Of a stretch of 64,000 bases of DNA, positions 1 to 7,340 are shown piece by piece. The stretch is from positions 3,161 through 67,160 of the forward strand of contig CAAFJI010000200.1 in the NCBI GenBank assembly GCA_900763175.1. Reading direction: 5' to 3'. Every line of letters begins with the position of its first letter. The first letter of the stretch is position 1. The stretch comes from Lachnospiraceae bacterium (GTDB taxonomy: Bacteria > Bacillota > Clostridia > Lachnospirales > Lachnospiraceae). The position numbers were made by a program, and so were the translations under genes. The notes under the pieces are model-generated. The model was not told the DNA's origin, searched no databases, and saw nothing but the letters and a program-made list of their open reading frames with translations.

Positions 1-194
1 TTCACGACCTTTCAGAAAAAGGACTTTCCATTATCGTTATCTCATCCGAGCTGAAAGAAATCATGGCCATTGCAGACAGAATCTGTGTACTGTCTAATGG
101 TAAAAAGACCGGCGAGCTTATCGGAAACGAGATTACAGAAGACACACTTGTACGTACATCCTATGCCGGACTTGGAACCGGAAGAAATGCGTAG
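1..194 (+). CDS. Sugar ABC transporter ATP-binding protein, C-terminal end (partial)
   Basis: The open frame enters from the left edge and ends at TAG 192-194. Its last 63 residues include SIIVISSELKEIMAIADRI and VLSNGK, which match the end of the second ATPase domain of RbsA/MglA-type sugar importers, where the H-loop region is followed by 'SSELPEI...DRI'. Only this tail is visible, so Walker motifs cannot be checked. The permease gene starts 20 bp downstream behind a GGGGAGGAG ribosome site, so the two are almost certainly one operon. With the permease and RbsD that follow, ribose or a related pentose is the likely substrate. That is inference from context. Confidence 0.85.
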   Translation, partial: HDLSEKGLSIIVISSELKEIMAIADRICVLSNGKKTGELIGNEITEDTLVRTSYAGLGTGRNA

Positions 195-214
195 AACCGG
201 GGAGGAGCAGAACA

Positions 215-1261
215 ATGAATAACAAAAAATCCAATAATAATCAGTTGTTAATGACCCTTTTAAAAGGACGTACCTTTATTGTACTGGTACTCTTGGTCAT
301 CTTTTTCACTATTGTAAAAGGAACTACATTCCTGTCAGCATCTACACTGACCATGGTTGCCAAGCACGTTGCACTTTATGGTATCCTGGCTCTTGGTATG
401 ACATTCGTAATCATTACCGGTGGTATTGACCTTTCCGTTGGTTCTGTAGTCGGTCTGGTTGGTATGCTTGCCGGAGGTATGATCCAGGAAGGTATCACAC
501 TGAAATTTGCAGGTGTTACTCTTTACTTCAGCGTACCGGTTATCGTAATCGCAATGCTGGTTGTTGGTTGTGCCATCGGTGCAGTCAATGGTCTTATTGT
601 AACAAAATTAGGTGTAGCACCATTCATTGCTACTCTTGGTACTATGTATATCTGCCGTGGATTTGCAAACCTTCGTTCCAACGGAGCAACATTTTCCGAC
701 ATCAAAGGTTATGACGGACTTGGAAATACAGGCTTCAAGATCTTCGGAAGCAACATCGCAGGAATTCCTACAGGTGTTTATATTTTCGCAGTACTTGCAA
801 TTATCGCAGTTATCATCCTGAAGAAAATCCCATTTGGATGGTATGTACTTGCAGTCGGTGGTAATGAGAAATCTGCCCGCCTTTCCGGTATCAAGGCTGA
901 CAAGATCAAAATTATCGTTTACATGATCTCCGGTTTCTGTGCAGCATGGGTTGGTATGATCAATACCTCTCAGCTGTCAGCAGCTCATCCGGCATCTGGT
1001 GATGGATGGGAAATGAACGCAATCGCAGCAACTGTTCTTGGTGGAACCTCCATGAGCGGTGGTTCCGGTACAATTATCGGAACTGTAGTTGGTGCTTTCG
1101 TAATCGGTGTTATCAACGATGGTATGACAATGTGTGGTGTATCTGAGTTCTGGCAGAAGGTTATCCGTGGTCTGGTAATCATCCTTGCAGTTGTTATCGA
1201 CCAGACACAGAGAAACCTTCAGGCGAAGATGGCACTTCAGGCAAGAAATGAGAACAAATAA
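215..1261 (+). CDS. rbsC: Ribose-type ABC transporter permease
   Basis: This 348-residue polytopic membrane protein belongs to the BPD_transp_2 family (RbsC/XylH/MglC), the channel subunit of sugar importers. Family features include the early GITGGIDLSVGS segment and the EAA-like loop with NAIAATVLGG near residue 270. About eight to ten hydrophobic segments are visible. Length fits RbsC, with a slightly longer N-terminus. The ATG follows GGGGAGGAGCAGAAC at good spacing. It lies between the ATPase gene end and an rbsD-like gene, so ribose is the best guess; other pentoses, galactose or autoinducer-2-type sugars use the same fold. The binding-protein gene must lie outside the window. Confidence 0.9.
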   Translation: MNNKKSNNNQLLMTLLKGRTFIVLVLLVIFFTIVKGTTFLSASTLTMVAKHVALYGILALGMTFVIITGGIDLSVGSVVGLVGMLAGGMIQEGITLKFAGVTLYFSVPVIVIAMLVVGCAIGAVNGLIVTKLGVAPFIATLGTMYICRGFANLRSNGATFSDIKGYDGLGNTGFKIFGSNIAGIPTGVYIFAVLAIIAVIILKKIPFGWYVLAVGGNEKSARLSGIKADKIKIIVYMISGFCAAWVGMINTSQLSAAHPASGDGWEMNAIAATVLGGTSMSGGSGTIIGTVVGAFVIGVINDGMTMCGVSEFWQKVIRGLVIILAVVIDQTQRNLQAKMALQARNENK

Positions 1262-1269
1262 GCAGTTTA

Positions 1270-1298
1270 ACGGAACAAATGCTTCACAGTTGTTTCGT
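1270..1298 (+). promoter_or_regulatory. Intercistronic hairpin between permease and rbsD
   Basis: Nine bases (ACGGAACAA) can pair with TTGTTTCGT with one G-T wobble around an 11-base loop. No T-run follows, so it is more likely an RNA-stability or partial attenuation element than a full terminator. rbsD starts 66 bp downstream with its own AGGAGG site. Confidence 0.35.
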
Positions 1299-1364
1299 AT
1301 AGAGTTACATAGTCAGGCAGATTGAGAAGATCCGCTTGCTATCAGAGAAGCAGGAGGAACAAGC

Positions 1365-1766
1365 ATGAAGAAATCAGGGATATTAAATGCCCAGCTGATT
1401 CGCTGTATTGCTGAACTGGGACATAAAGATCTGTTTATGATCGGAGATGCAGGAATGCCTATTCCAAGGGGCGTGGAAATCGTAGATCTGGTTGTATGTG
1501 GAGGGGTTCCAACCTTTAAACAGGTGATGGATGCAGTACTGGTTGAAACAGAGGTAGAGGCTTATACCATTGCCAATGAGATTGAGGAAAAGAATCCAGA
1601 GCTTCTTGCATATATCCAGCAGAGCCTTCCACAGGCAGAGGAGAGTAGGATTGACCATGTAGACCTGAAAAAGATGTCTGCACAGTGCAAATTTGCAATC
1701 CGTACAGGTGAGTTTACACCTTATCCGAACATAATTTTAAGAGCGGGAGTTGCTTTCCCGGCATAA
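1365..1766 (+). CDS. rbsD: D-ribose pyranase
   Basis: This 133-residue protein matches RbsD, a cytoplasmic enzyme that interconverts the pyranose and furanose forms of D-ribose so that ribokinase can use it. E. coli RbsD has 139 residues. The catalytic His20 is present at residue 20 (AELGH), followed by the conserved IGDAGMPIP with Asp28. The C-terminal block AIRTGEFTPYPNIIL is also typical. The start follows CAGGAGGAAC. It is the last gene of the transporter operon and is closed by a hairpin terminator. FucU-type mutarotases share the fold, but the motif set favours RbsD. Confidence 0.92.
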   Translation: MKKSGILNAQLIRCIAELGHKDLFMIGDAGMPIPRGVEIVDLVVCGGVPTFKQVMDAVLVETEVEAYTIANEIEEKNPELLAYIQQSLPQAEESRIDHVDLKKMSAQCKFAIRTGEFTPYPNIILRAGVAFPA

Positions 1767-1777
1767 AAGGATTAGAG

Positions 1778-1822
1778 AAGACGCTGCGAAAGAAGATACT
1801 TTATTTTGCGGCGTCTTTTTTC
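1778..1822 (+). terminator. Rho-independent terminator of the ribose operon
   Basis: The stem AGACGCTGCGAAA pairs with TTTTGCGGCGTCT around a short loop and is followed by a T-rich run. It begins about 12 bp after the rbsD stop codon. Confidence 0.85.
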
Positions 1823-1865
1823 TATAATAGCAGGTGGGTGCCTGTGTAACTATATAAGCTGTTTC

Positions 1866-1878
1866 TAGAGCGTGTTTG
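1866..1878 (+). repeat. Terminal fragment of the TAGAGCGTGTTTG repeat family
   Basis: The 13 bases match exactly the terminal inverted repeat of the 164-bp palindromic elements elsewhere in the window (for example 10589). The rest of the element is absent. It lies in the leader region of the LacI-type gene. Confidence 0.6.
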
Positions 1879-1914
1879 TATAGATACACAGACATCTTCA
1901 GGAATCTGGGCGGT

Positions 1915-1981
1915 CAGACAGATATTGGCAATCTGCTTAGCTGTCTGTTTATAGCCGAAGAACTGCGGGGCGGTTGTTCGG
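1915..1981 (+). promoter_or_regulatory. Two hairpins in the leader of the LacI-type regulator
   Basis: CAGACAG/CTGTCTG (1915-1947) and CCGAAGAAC/GTTGTTCGG (1955-1981, one mismatch) form two stem-loops between the operon terminator and the regulator gene at 2022. No T-run follows either. They could be operators or RNA structure; function was not determined. No convincing promoter was found for the regulator. Confidence 0.3.
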
Positions 1982-2021
1982 TTAAAGGGGGAACGTTTTA
2001 CGAACAGAGGAGGGCCAGAGA

Positions 2022-3020
2022 ATGAAAGTAAGTGTGAAGAAAATCAGTGAGATTACCGGTTTTTCTCCGGCAACTGTATCAAATGCACTAAATTACAAAA
2101 AAGGCGTGAATGCAGAAACATCTGCAAAGATTTTTAAGGCAGCACAGGATCTTGGATATTATGAAGAAAACCATATTCGTAAAGTGAAATTTGTAATGTT
2201 CAAACGAGATGGCTCCGTAGTAGAGGATTCGCCATTTTTTATCCAGCTGATCTCTGGTGCTGAACAGGAATGCCGTGCCTGTGGAATGGAGATGCAGCTG
2301 TGTAACCTGGACAAACGGGATCCGGGATATAAAGAGCAGGCCAAATGGATTATGAATGATAAGGCATCTGCGGTGGTTCTTCTTGGGACGGAGATGATGG
2401 ATTCAGACATTGACCTGATTCGGGGAATGACCTGCCCGTTTATTGTAATTGATTATTGGAAAGAAGATATGAGCTTTGACGCTATGCTGATCAACAATGC
2501 AGATTCCGCCCGTATGGCAACGGAATATTTGATTGCCAATGGGCATAAGGAGATTGGATATCTTCAGGGAAAATTCCGTATTAAGCCTTTCCGTTCTCGT
2601 TCTGCCGGCTATCAGACAGCCCTTCAGAAGGCAGGGATCCATCTGAATAAGGATTATATAGTAACAATGTCTACCACCATTGATGGTGCCTATGAAGATA
2701 TGAAACGGTATTTGATGGGAAAACCGAAGCTGCCAACTGCTTTTTTTGCAGACAATGATATGATCGCATTGGGAGCTATGAAGGCAATGGCAGAGGTTGG
2801 TGTTCGGATTCCAGAGGATGTTTCCATTGTGGGATTTGATGATCTCACCTTTTCCTCCATTTCCTATCCGCCGCTGACTACGCTCCGGGTGCCGAAGCAG
2901 GAGATGGGAAGGGCTGTTGTAAGAAGACTTCGGGATATGATAAAGGACAACGATGGGATTAAGATGAAGATGCAGATGTGCACACAGTTTATTGAGAGGA
3001 AGAGTGTGCGGAAACTGTAA
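2022..3020 (+). CDS. LacI/GalR-family transcriptional regulator
   Basis: The 332-residue protein has an N-terminal LacI helix-turn-helix (about residues 4-25, with ISEITGFSPATVSNAL) and a periplasmic-binding-protein-like sensor domain. The sensor's conserved end region includes FFADNDMIALGAMKA, the IVGFDD motif and PPLTTLRVP. Length is normal for the family. The HTH hinge is atypical: after ALNYKKGVN the usual 'RPNxxAR' hinge helix is replaced by GYYEENHIRKV. It lies after the ribose operon on the same strand and may be its repressor, but this is inference from position. The start follows AGAGGAGGGCC. Confidence 0.9.
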   Translation: MKVSVKKISEITGFSPATVSNALNYKKGVNAETSAKIFKAAQDLGYYEENHIRKVKFVMFKRDGSVVEDSPFFIQLISGAEQECRACGMEMQLCNLDKRDPGYKEQAKWIMNDKASAVVLLGTEMMDSDIDLIRGMTCPFIVIDYWKEDMSFDAMLINNADSARMATEYLIANGHKEIGYLQGKFRIKPFRSRSAGYQTALQKAGIHLNKDYIVTMSTTIDGAYEDMKRYLMGKPKLPTAFFADNDMIALGAMKAMAEVGVRIPEDVSIVGFDDLTFSSISYPPLTTLRVPKQEMGRAVVRRLRDMIKDNDGIKMKMQMCTQFIERKSVRKL

Positions 3021-3028
3021 AGAAACAG

Positions 3029-3108
3029 AGTCCCGCAAACTGTGATGCACATCTTGCAGAAAGCATTTTCCAAACACAGTTCAAAGCCTGCCTCGAAAAT
3101 CATTCCTG
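3029..3108. repeat. Decayed copy of the palindromic repeat (right half plus left end)
   Basis: Positions 3029-3079 match the right half of the 164-bp element (shared run GCACATCTTGCAGAAAGCAT, then TTTCCAAACAC). Positions 3088-3108 resemble the left end (CGAAAATCATTCCTG). The order, right half then left end, is like the tandem pair at 10589-10914, so this may be a collapsed tandem. It fills the junction between two convergent genes. Confidence 0.65.
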
Positions 3109-3140
3109 TCTGGATTGGCAGGCTTCATATGTGGGGCTGA

Positions 3141-3746
3141 TTATGCCTGGATTGCCTTCATAATAGCATCGAATAGCTCATCATAGTTTTCGAAAGCTGG
3201 AATCTCCGGATATTCTGCCTTGATAGCATCTGTGCTTTTGAACAGGAAACCTGCCTTGCTGGCCTGGATCATACCAAGGTCATTGTGGCTGTCGCCGCTG
3301 GCAATGGTATCGTAGCCAATAGACTGCAGTGCTTTTACTGTTGTATATTTGGATTTCTCACAGCGCATCTTGAAGTCAGAGATCTCGCCATTTTCGCCAA
3401 CAACCAGAGTGTTGCAGAAAATAGTGGGGTATCCCAGTTTTTTCATAAGAGGACCGGCGAACTGGGAAAAAGTATCGCTGAGGATAATAACCTGCGTCTG
3501 AGCCCTCAGCTTGTCCAGAAATTCCTTCGCTCCGGGAATGGGATCGATTTTTGCAATGGTTTCCTGGATTTCTTTCAGTCCAAGCCCATGTTCTTTCAGG
3601 ATATTCAGACGGTATTTCATTAATTTATCATAATCAGGCTCATCTCTTGTAGTTCTTTTCAGCTCCGGGATGCCGGTTTCTTCTGCAAAAGCAATCCAGA
3701 TCTCCGGGACAAGCACACCTTCCAGGTCTAAACAAACAATTTCCAT
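3141..3746 (-). CDS. thrH: Phosphoserine phosphatase/homoserine phosphotransferase (ThrH-like, HAD superfamily)
   Basis: The 201-residue protein resembles ThrH, which dephosphorylates phosphoserine and can pass the phosphate to homoserine. HAD motif I reads DLEGVLVPE (Asp7, Glu9); the D-x-E form instead of D-x-D is characteristic of ThrH. Motif II is the Ser/Thr in VIILSDTFSQF, and motif III/IV is ASGDSHNDLGMI. Length matches ThrH (about 205). An in-frame ATG lies 12 bp upstream at 3758, but the GGAGGG ribosome site overlaps it, so ATG 3746 is the likely start. The gene converges on the LacI-type gene and appears to be a single transcription unit. Confidence 0.88.
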   Translation of the reverse strand: MEIVCLDLEGVLVPEIWIAFAEETGIPELKRTTRDEPDYDKLMKYRLNILKEHGLGLKEIQETIAKIDPIPGAKEFLDKLRAQTQVIILSDTFSQFAGPLMKKLGYPTIFCNTLVVGENGEISDFKMRCEKSKYTTVKALQSIGYDTIASGDSHNDLGMIQASKAGFLFKSTDAIKAEYPEIPAFENYDELFDAIMKAIQA

Positions 3747-3900
3747 AATACCCTCCATATTGACATTGATATTGGCACTTTTATACGCTATCTCATTATA
3801 GCGTAAAAACGAGAGGAATGCTATAGGAAATTCAGATTATGGTGTTGAAAATTGGAGAAATAACAGAGAAAGATTGTCTGATAGAAATTACAGGGTAATA

Positions 3901-3929
3901 TTGCCGTATTGGAAAAAATGTGGTATATT
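3901..3929 (+). promoter_or_regulatory. Promoter of the phosphoglucomutase gene
   Basis: TTGCCG (-35, 4/6) and TATATT (-10, 5/6) are separated by 17 bp. Transcription would begin about 55 bp before the ATG at 3991. The position argues against the longer reading frame that starts at 3874, because that start would lie upstream of the promoter. Confidence 0.55.
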
Positions 3930-3990
3930 ATTTATATCTGTAGTAATAATATACAAAACAAATAGAAAAACAATGGCAGGAGTGGTTAAA

Positions 3991-5673
3991 ATGTATAACG
4001 AAGAGTACAAGCGCTGGATGGCAGCAGATCTTGAAGATGCAGATCTGAAACCGGAATTATCTAAGATTGAAGGAAACGATGAGGAAATTAAGGAACGCTT
4101 TGCAGTATCTCTTAAGTTTGGAACAGCCGGACTTCGCGGAGTTCTCGGCGCAGGAACAAACCGCATGAACATTTATGTGGTACGTCAGGCTACACAGGGA
4201 CTTGCCAACTGGGTGAAGACACAGGGTGGCAGCCAGACTGTTGCAATCAGCTATGACAGCCGTCTGAAGAGCGATGTATTTGCAAAGACAGCAGCTGGTG
4301 TTCTTGCTGCCAATGGAATCAAGGTTCGAATTTATGATGCATTAATGCCGGTACCGGCACTTTCCTTTGCTACACGTTACTATGAGTGTAATGCCGGTAT
4401 TATGGTAACTGCTTCTCATAACCCGGCGAAATATAACGGCTATAAGGCTTATGGCCCGGATGGATGCCAGATGACTGACGATGCAGCTGCGATTGTATAC
4501 GATGAGATCCAGAAAACAGATGTACTGACAGGTGCAAAATATATGTCCTTTGCAGAAGGTGTTGAGGAAGGCTTTATCCGCTTTGTAGGAGATGACTGCA
4601 AACGTGCTCTCTATGATGCGATCGAGTCACGCCAGGTTCGTCCAGGTCTTTGCAAGACAGCCGGCCTGAAGCTGGTTTACAGCCCGCTGAACGGCTCCGG
4701 ACTTGTACCGGTGACACAGATCCTGAAGGATATTGGAATCACAGATGTAACTATCGTTCCGGATCAGGAATATCCGAATGGCTACTTTACCACCTGCAGC
4801 TATCCGAACCCGGAGATTTTCGCAGCTCTGGAGCAGGGACTGAAGCTTGCCAAGGAGACTGGAGCAGACCTTATGCTTGCTACTGACCCGGATGCAGACC
4901 GTGTTGGTATTGCAATGAAATGCCCGGATGGTTCCTATGAGCTGGTAAGCGGAAATGAAGTAGGAGTTCTTCTTCTTGACTATATTGCGGCAGGACGTAT
5001 TGAAAAAGGTACTATGCCGAAGAATCCGGTTGCGGTAAAATCTATCGTATCTACTCCTCTGGCAGATGCAGTTGCTGAGCATTATGGTGTAGAGCTGAGA
5101 AGTGTACTTACCGGATTTAAGTGGATTGGTGATCAGATCGCACAGCTGGAGGCAGCAGGTGAGGTTGACCGCTTTATCTTTGGATTTGAGGAGAGCTATG
5201 GCTACCTTGCAGGACCGTATGTACGTGATAAGGATGCGATCATCGGTTCTATGCTGATCTGCGAGATGGCTGCTTATTACAGAAGCATTGGAAGCTCCCT
5301 GAAGCAGAGACTTGAGGAAATCTATGCACAGTATGGCCGTTACCTGAATAAAGTAGACAGCTTTGAATTCCCAGGCCTTAGCGGAATGGACACCATGGCA
5401 GGAATCATGCAGAAATTCCGTGACAATCCGCCGACAGAGATCGCTGGCTACAAGGTTGTAAGTGTTACAGACTACAAGAAACCAAAAGAGACAGGCCTTC
5501 CGGCAGCAAACGTTCTGATCTACAAGCTTGAGAACAATGAGACTGTTGTAGTTCGTCCATCTGGAACAGAGCCGAAGATCAAGATCTACTACACTACACT
5601 TGGCAAAGACCTTGCAGAGGCAGAAGCTGAGAAAGAGAAACTGGCTAAAGCACTTGAGCCAATGATGGCATAA
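3991..5673 (+). CDS. pgm: Phosphoglucomutase/phosphomannomutase (alpha-D-phosphohexomutase)
   Basis: The 560-residue cytoplasmic enzyme interconverts glucose-1-phosphate and glucose-6-phosphate, linking glycolysis to glycogen and polysaccharide synthesis. The phosphoserine loop is TASHNPAKYNGYK with Ser142. The magnesium loop is DPDADR (Asp299, Asp301, Asp303). The sugar-binding loop is GFEESYG and the phosphate-binding loop near the C-terminus is RPSGTEPKIKIYY. Length fits the PgcA/YhxB type. I chose ATG 3991 because GGAGTGG precedes it and family alignment begins at YNEEYKRWM; an upstream in-frame start at 3874 would add 39 residues of unlikely sequence. Glucose-1-phosphate made here could feed GlgC/GlgD at 32-34 kb. 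Confidence 0.93.
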   Translation: MYNEEYKRWMAADLEDADLKPELSKIEGNDEEIKERFAVSLKFGTAGLRGVLGAGTNRMNIYVVRQATQGLANWVKTQGGSQTVAISYDSRLKSDVFAKTAAGVLAANGIKVRIYDALMPVPALSFATRYYECNAGIMVTASHNPAKYNGYKAYGPDGCQMTDDAAAIVYDEIQKTDVLTGAKYMSFAEGVEEGFIRFVGDDCKRALYDAIESRQVRPGLCKTAGLKLVYSPLNGSGLVPVTQILKDIGITDVTIVPDQEYPNGYFTTCSYPNPEIFAALEQGLKLAKETGADLMLATDPDADRVGIAMKCPDGSYELVSGNEVGVLLLDYIAAGRIEKGTMPKNPVAVKSIVSTPLADAVAEHYGVELRSVLTGFKWIGDQIAQLEAAGEVDRFIFGFEESYGYLAGPYVRDKDAIIGSMLICEMAAYYRSIGSSLKQRLEEIYAQYGRYLNKVDSFEFPGLSGMDTMAGIMQKFRDNPPTEIAGYKVVSVTDYKKPKETGLPAANVLIYKLENNETVVVRPSGTEPKIKIYYTTLGKDLAEAEAEKEKLAKALEPMMA

Positions 5674-5693
5674 GAGTTCATAAAGCAAAATAA

Positions 5694-5724
5694 ACGCCCT
5701 CAGAGATGATTCCTCTGAGGGCGT
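5694..5724 (+). terminator. Hairpin terminator after pgm (weak T-tract)
   Basis: ACGCCCTCAGAG pairs perfectly with CTCTGAGGGCGT around a short loop, 20 bp after the stop codon. The stem is strong but is followed by AATCATTTGG rather than a clean T-run. Termination is therefore probable, not certain. Confidence 0.6.
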
Positions 5725-6188
5725 AATCATTTGGTGATGTGACAGGATGGAACGACACATATACTTCAAGAAACAAAAATATACAAAAATAAAACCGAAA
5801 ATATGTACGATTTTCCAGGTGACAAAATGCGACAGATGTGATAATATAATTACATCAACAAGAGATAAAAGATGAAAACACAAAAGAGTTACGAAGTACC
5901 AAAGAGATTTTGACAATACACTTTGAGGAAAAATGTTATCTGCAATGCACATCTGATAATCCATAACAGAACACATCAGAAAAAAAGGGCTGGAAGGTTA
6001 TTTTCCAGCCTATAATTATAACAAAATCTGCAATTATCCAATTATGAAATGATAAAATATTCATACGATTTCCGGTGCGGACTATAGCCTCTTCTGCGAG
6101 AATCGTGTATACTTGTTGATAAATATCGAAATTATTAAATATCAGTGGCGGAGATAGGACTGTTGTCTGCAAATAGGAGGTTTGGAGT
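5725..6188. other. AT-rich intergenic region upstream of sbcD
   Basis: No gene is supported in this stretch. It holds a possible promoter TTGACA (5910-5915) with TGTTAT 18 bp later, an extended -10-like TGTGATAAT (5837-5845), and a perfect 8-bp hairpin GGCTGGAA/TTCCAGCC (5988-6010). That hairpin is preceded by six A's, so it could terminate transcription on the minus strand. The sbcD ribosome site AGGAGG is at 6175-6180. A small RNA starting near 5850 or 5945 is conceivable but not shown. Confidence 0.4.
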
Positions 6189-7340
6189 ATGAGGCTTTTT
6201 CATTTATCAGATCTGCATATCGGCTTGAAGCTTATGAACCGTGATTTATATGAGGATCAGAAATACATAATAGATCAGATCATTCAGCTGTCGAAGCAGG
6301 AAGAGCCGGATGGAATCATGATCGCAGGAGACATTTACGACAAAGCTGTGCCATCAGCGGATGCGGTAGAGTTGTTTGATTATTTTATAGGAAAATTGAG
6401 AAATGCCGTGCCAGAGGCTGTGATCATGATAATCAGCGGAAATCACGACAGCGCTCCCCGTGTAAACTGTTTCCGAAGCGTATTGAACCATCAGCAGATT
6501 TACATGATTGGAATGCCGCCTCAGACAGAAAAGGAACATATTGAAAAGGTTGTGCTGGAGGATGCCTGGGGACCGGTGAATTTTTATCTTCTTCCTTTCG
6601 TGAAGCCTTCCATGGTGAAACTTATCACAGGAACAGATAAAAATGGAAATAATCTTTCTTATGATGAAACGATTCACAGACTTATTGAGCGGGAAGAAAT
6701 TGATGTATCTCAGCGCAATGTGCTGGTAAGCCACCAATTTTATCTGCCGGTGGGAGAGAAGGCAGAAACCGTGGAAAGAATGGATTCTGAAATTCTTACT
6801 ATTGGAAATATAGATCAGGTATCAGCGGATATTCTTGAGAAATTTGACTATGCTGCGTTGGGGCATATTCACAAACCTATGAAAGTGGGAGGCGAGGTCT
6901 ATCGTTATTGTGGTACACCCATGGCCTGTTCCATCAGCGAAGCTGGACAGAAAAAAGGAATTATTGAAGTTGACATAAGACAGAAGGGAGATGTACAGAC
7001 GAGAGTGCTTCCTCTTACACCATTGCATCAGGTAAGGAAGGTCCAGGGAGGATTACAGGAAGTTCTTGCACAGGCCTGCAGTGATTATGTAACAGTAGTT
7101 CTTACCGATAAAGTAGATTTGGACGTAATAGATATGCAGGACCGCCTGCGTTTGGCGTTCCCCGGCCTCTTGGAGATTCGCAGAGAAACGCAGAGACACA
7201 CTGATTATGCCAGCATAAGGACACCAGAAAAGATTCTGAATCCTTTTCAGCTGTGTCGTGAGTTTTTATCTGAGACAGATGAGGAAGAAATGGATATTTT
7301 ACAGGATGTGATCAATACGGTTCAGGAGGCGGTGAGATGA
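6189..7340 (+). CDS. sbcD: Exonuclease SbcCD subunit D (Mre11-type nuclease)
   Basis: This 383-residue protein is the nuclease subunit of SbcCD, which cleaves DNA hairpins and blocked ends. Calcineurin-like phosphoesterase motifs occur in order: SDLHIG (residues 7-12), GDIYD, SGNHD, VSHQF and GHIHKP. E. coli SbcD has 400 residues. The C-terminal 100 residues correspond to the DNA-capping and SbcC-binding region. The stop codon overlaps the sbcC start by 4 bp (ATGA), indicating translational coupling. SbcCD attacks long palindromes, which is notable because this window carries many palindromic repeats, including two directly after this operon. Confidence 0.95.
   Translation: MRLFHLSDLHIGLKLMNRDLYEDQKYIIDQIIQLSKQEEPDGIMIAGDIYDKAVPSADAVELFDYFIGKLRNAVPEAVIMIISGNHDSAPRVNCFRSVLNHQQIYMIGMPPQTEKEHIEKVVLEDAWGPVNFYLLPFVKPSMVKLITGTDKNGNNLSYDETIHRLIEREEIDVSQRNVLVSHQFYLPVGEKAETVERMDSEILTIGNIDQVSADILEKFDYAALGHIHKPMKVGGEVYRYCGTPMACSISEAGQKKGIIEVDIRQKGDVQTRVLPLTPLHQVRKVQGGLQEVLAQACSDYVTVVLTDKVDLDVIDMQDRLRLAFPGLLEIRRETQRHTDYASIRTPEKILNPFQLCREFLSETDEEEMDILQDVINTVQEAVR

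Noticed and set aside
3874..3990. An N-terminally extended phosphoglucomutase starting at 3874
   Set aside because: The extension overlaps the probable promoter, contains a hydrophobic stretch unlike the family, and lacks a ribosome site.
4627..5976. A minus-strand open frame of about 449 codons opposite phosphoglucomutase
   Set aside because: Antisense shadow of a strongly coding gene; no start signal or recognisable domain.
5988..6010. Hairpin GGCTGGAA/TTCCAGCC as a terminator for a plus-strand small RNA
   Set aside because: The plus-strand side has no T-run. The A-run lies before it, so it could only end minus-strand transcription, and no minus-strand gene is nearby.
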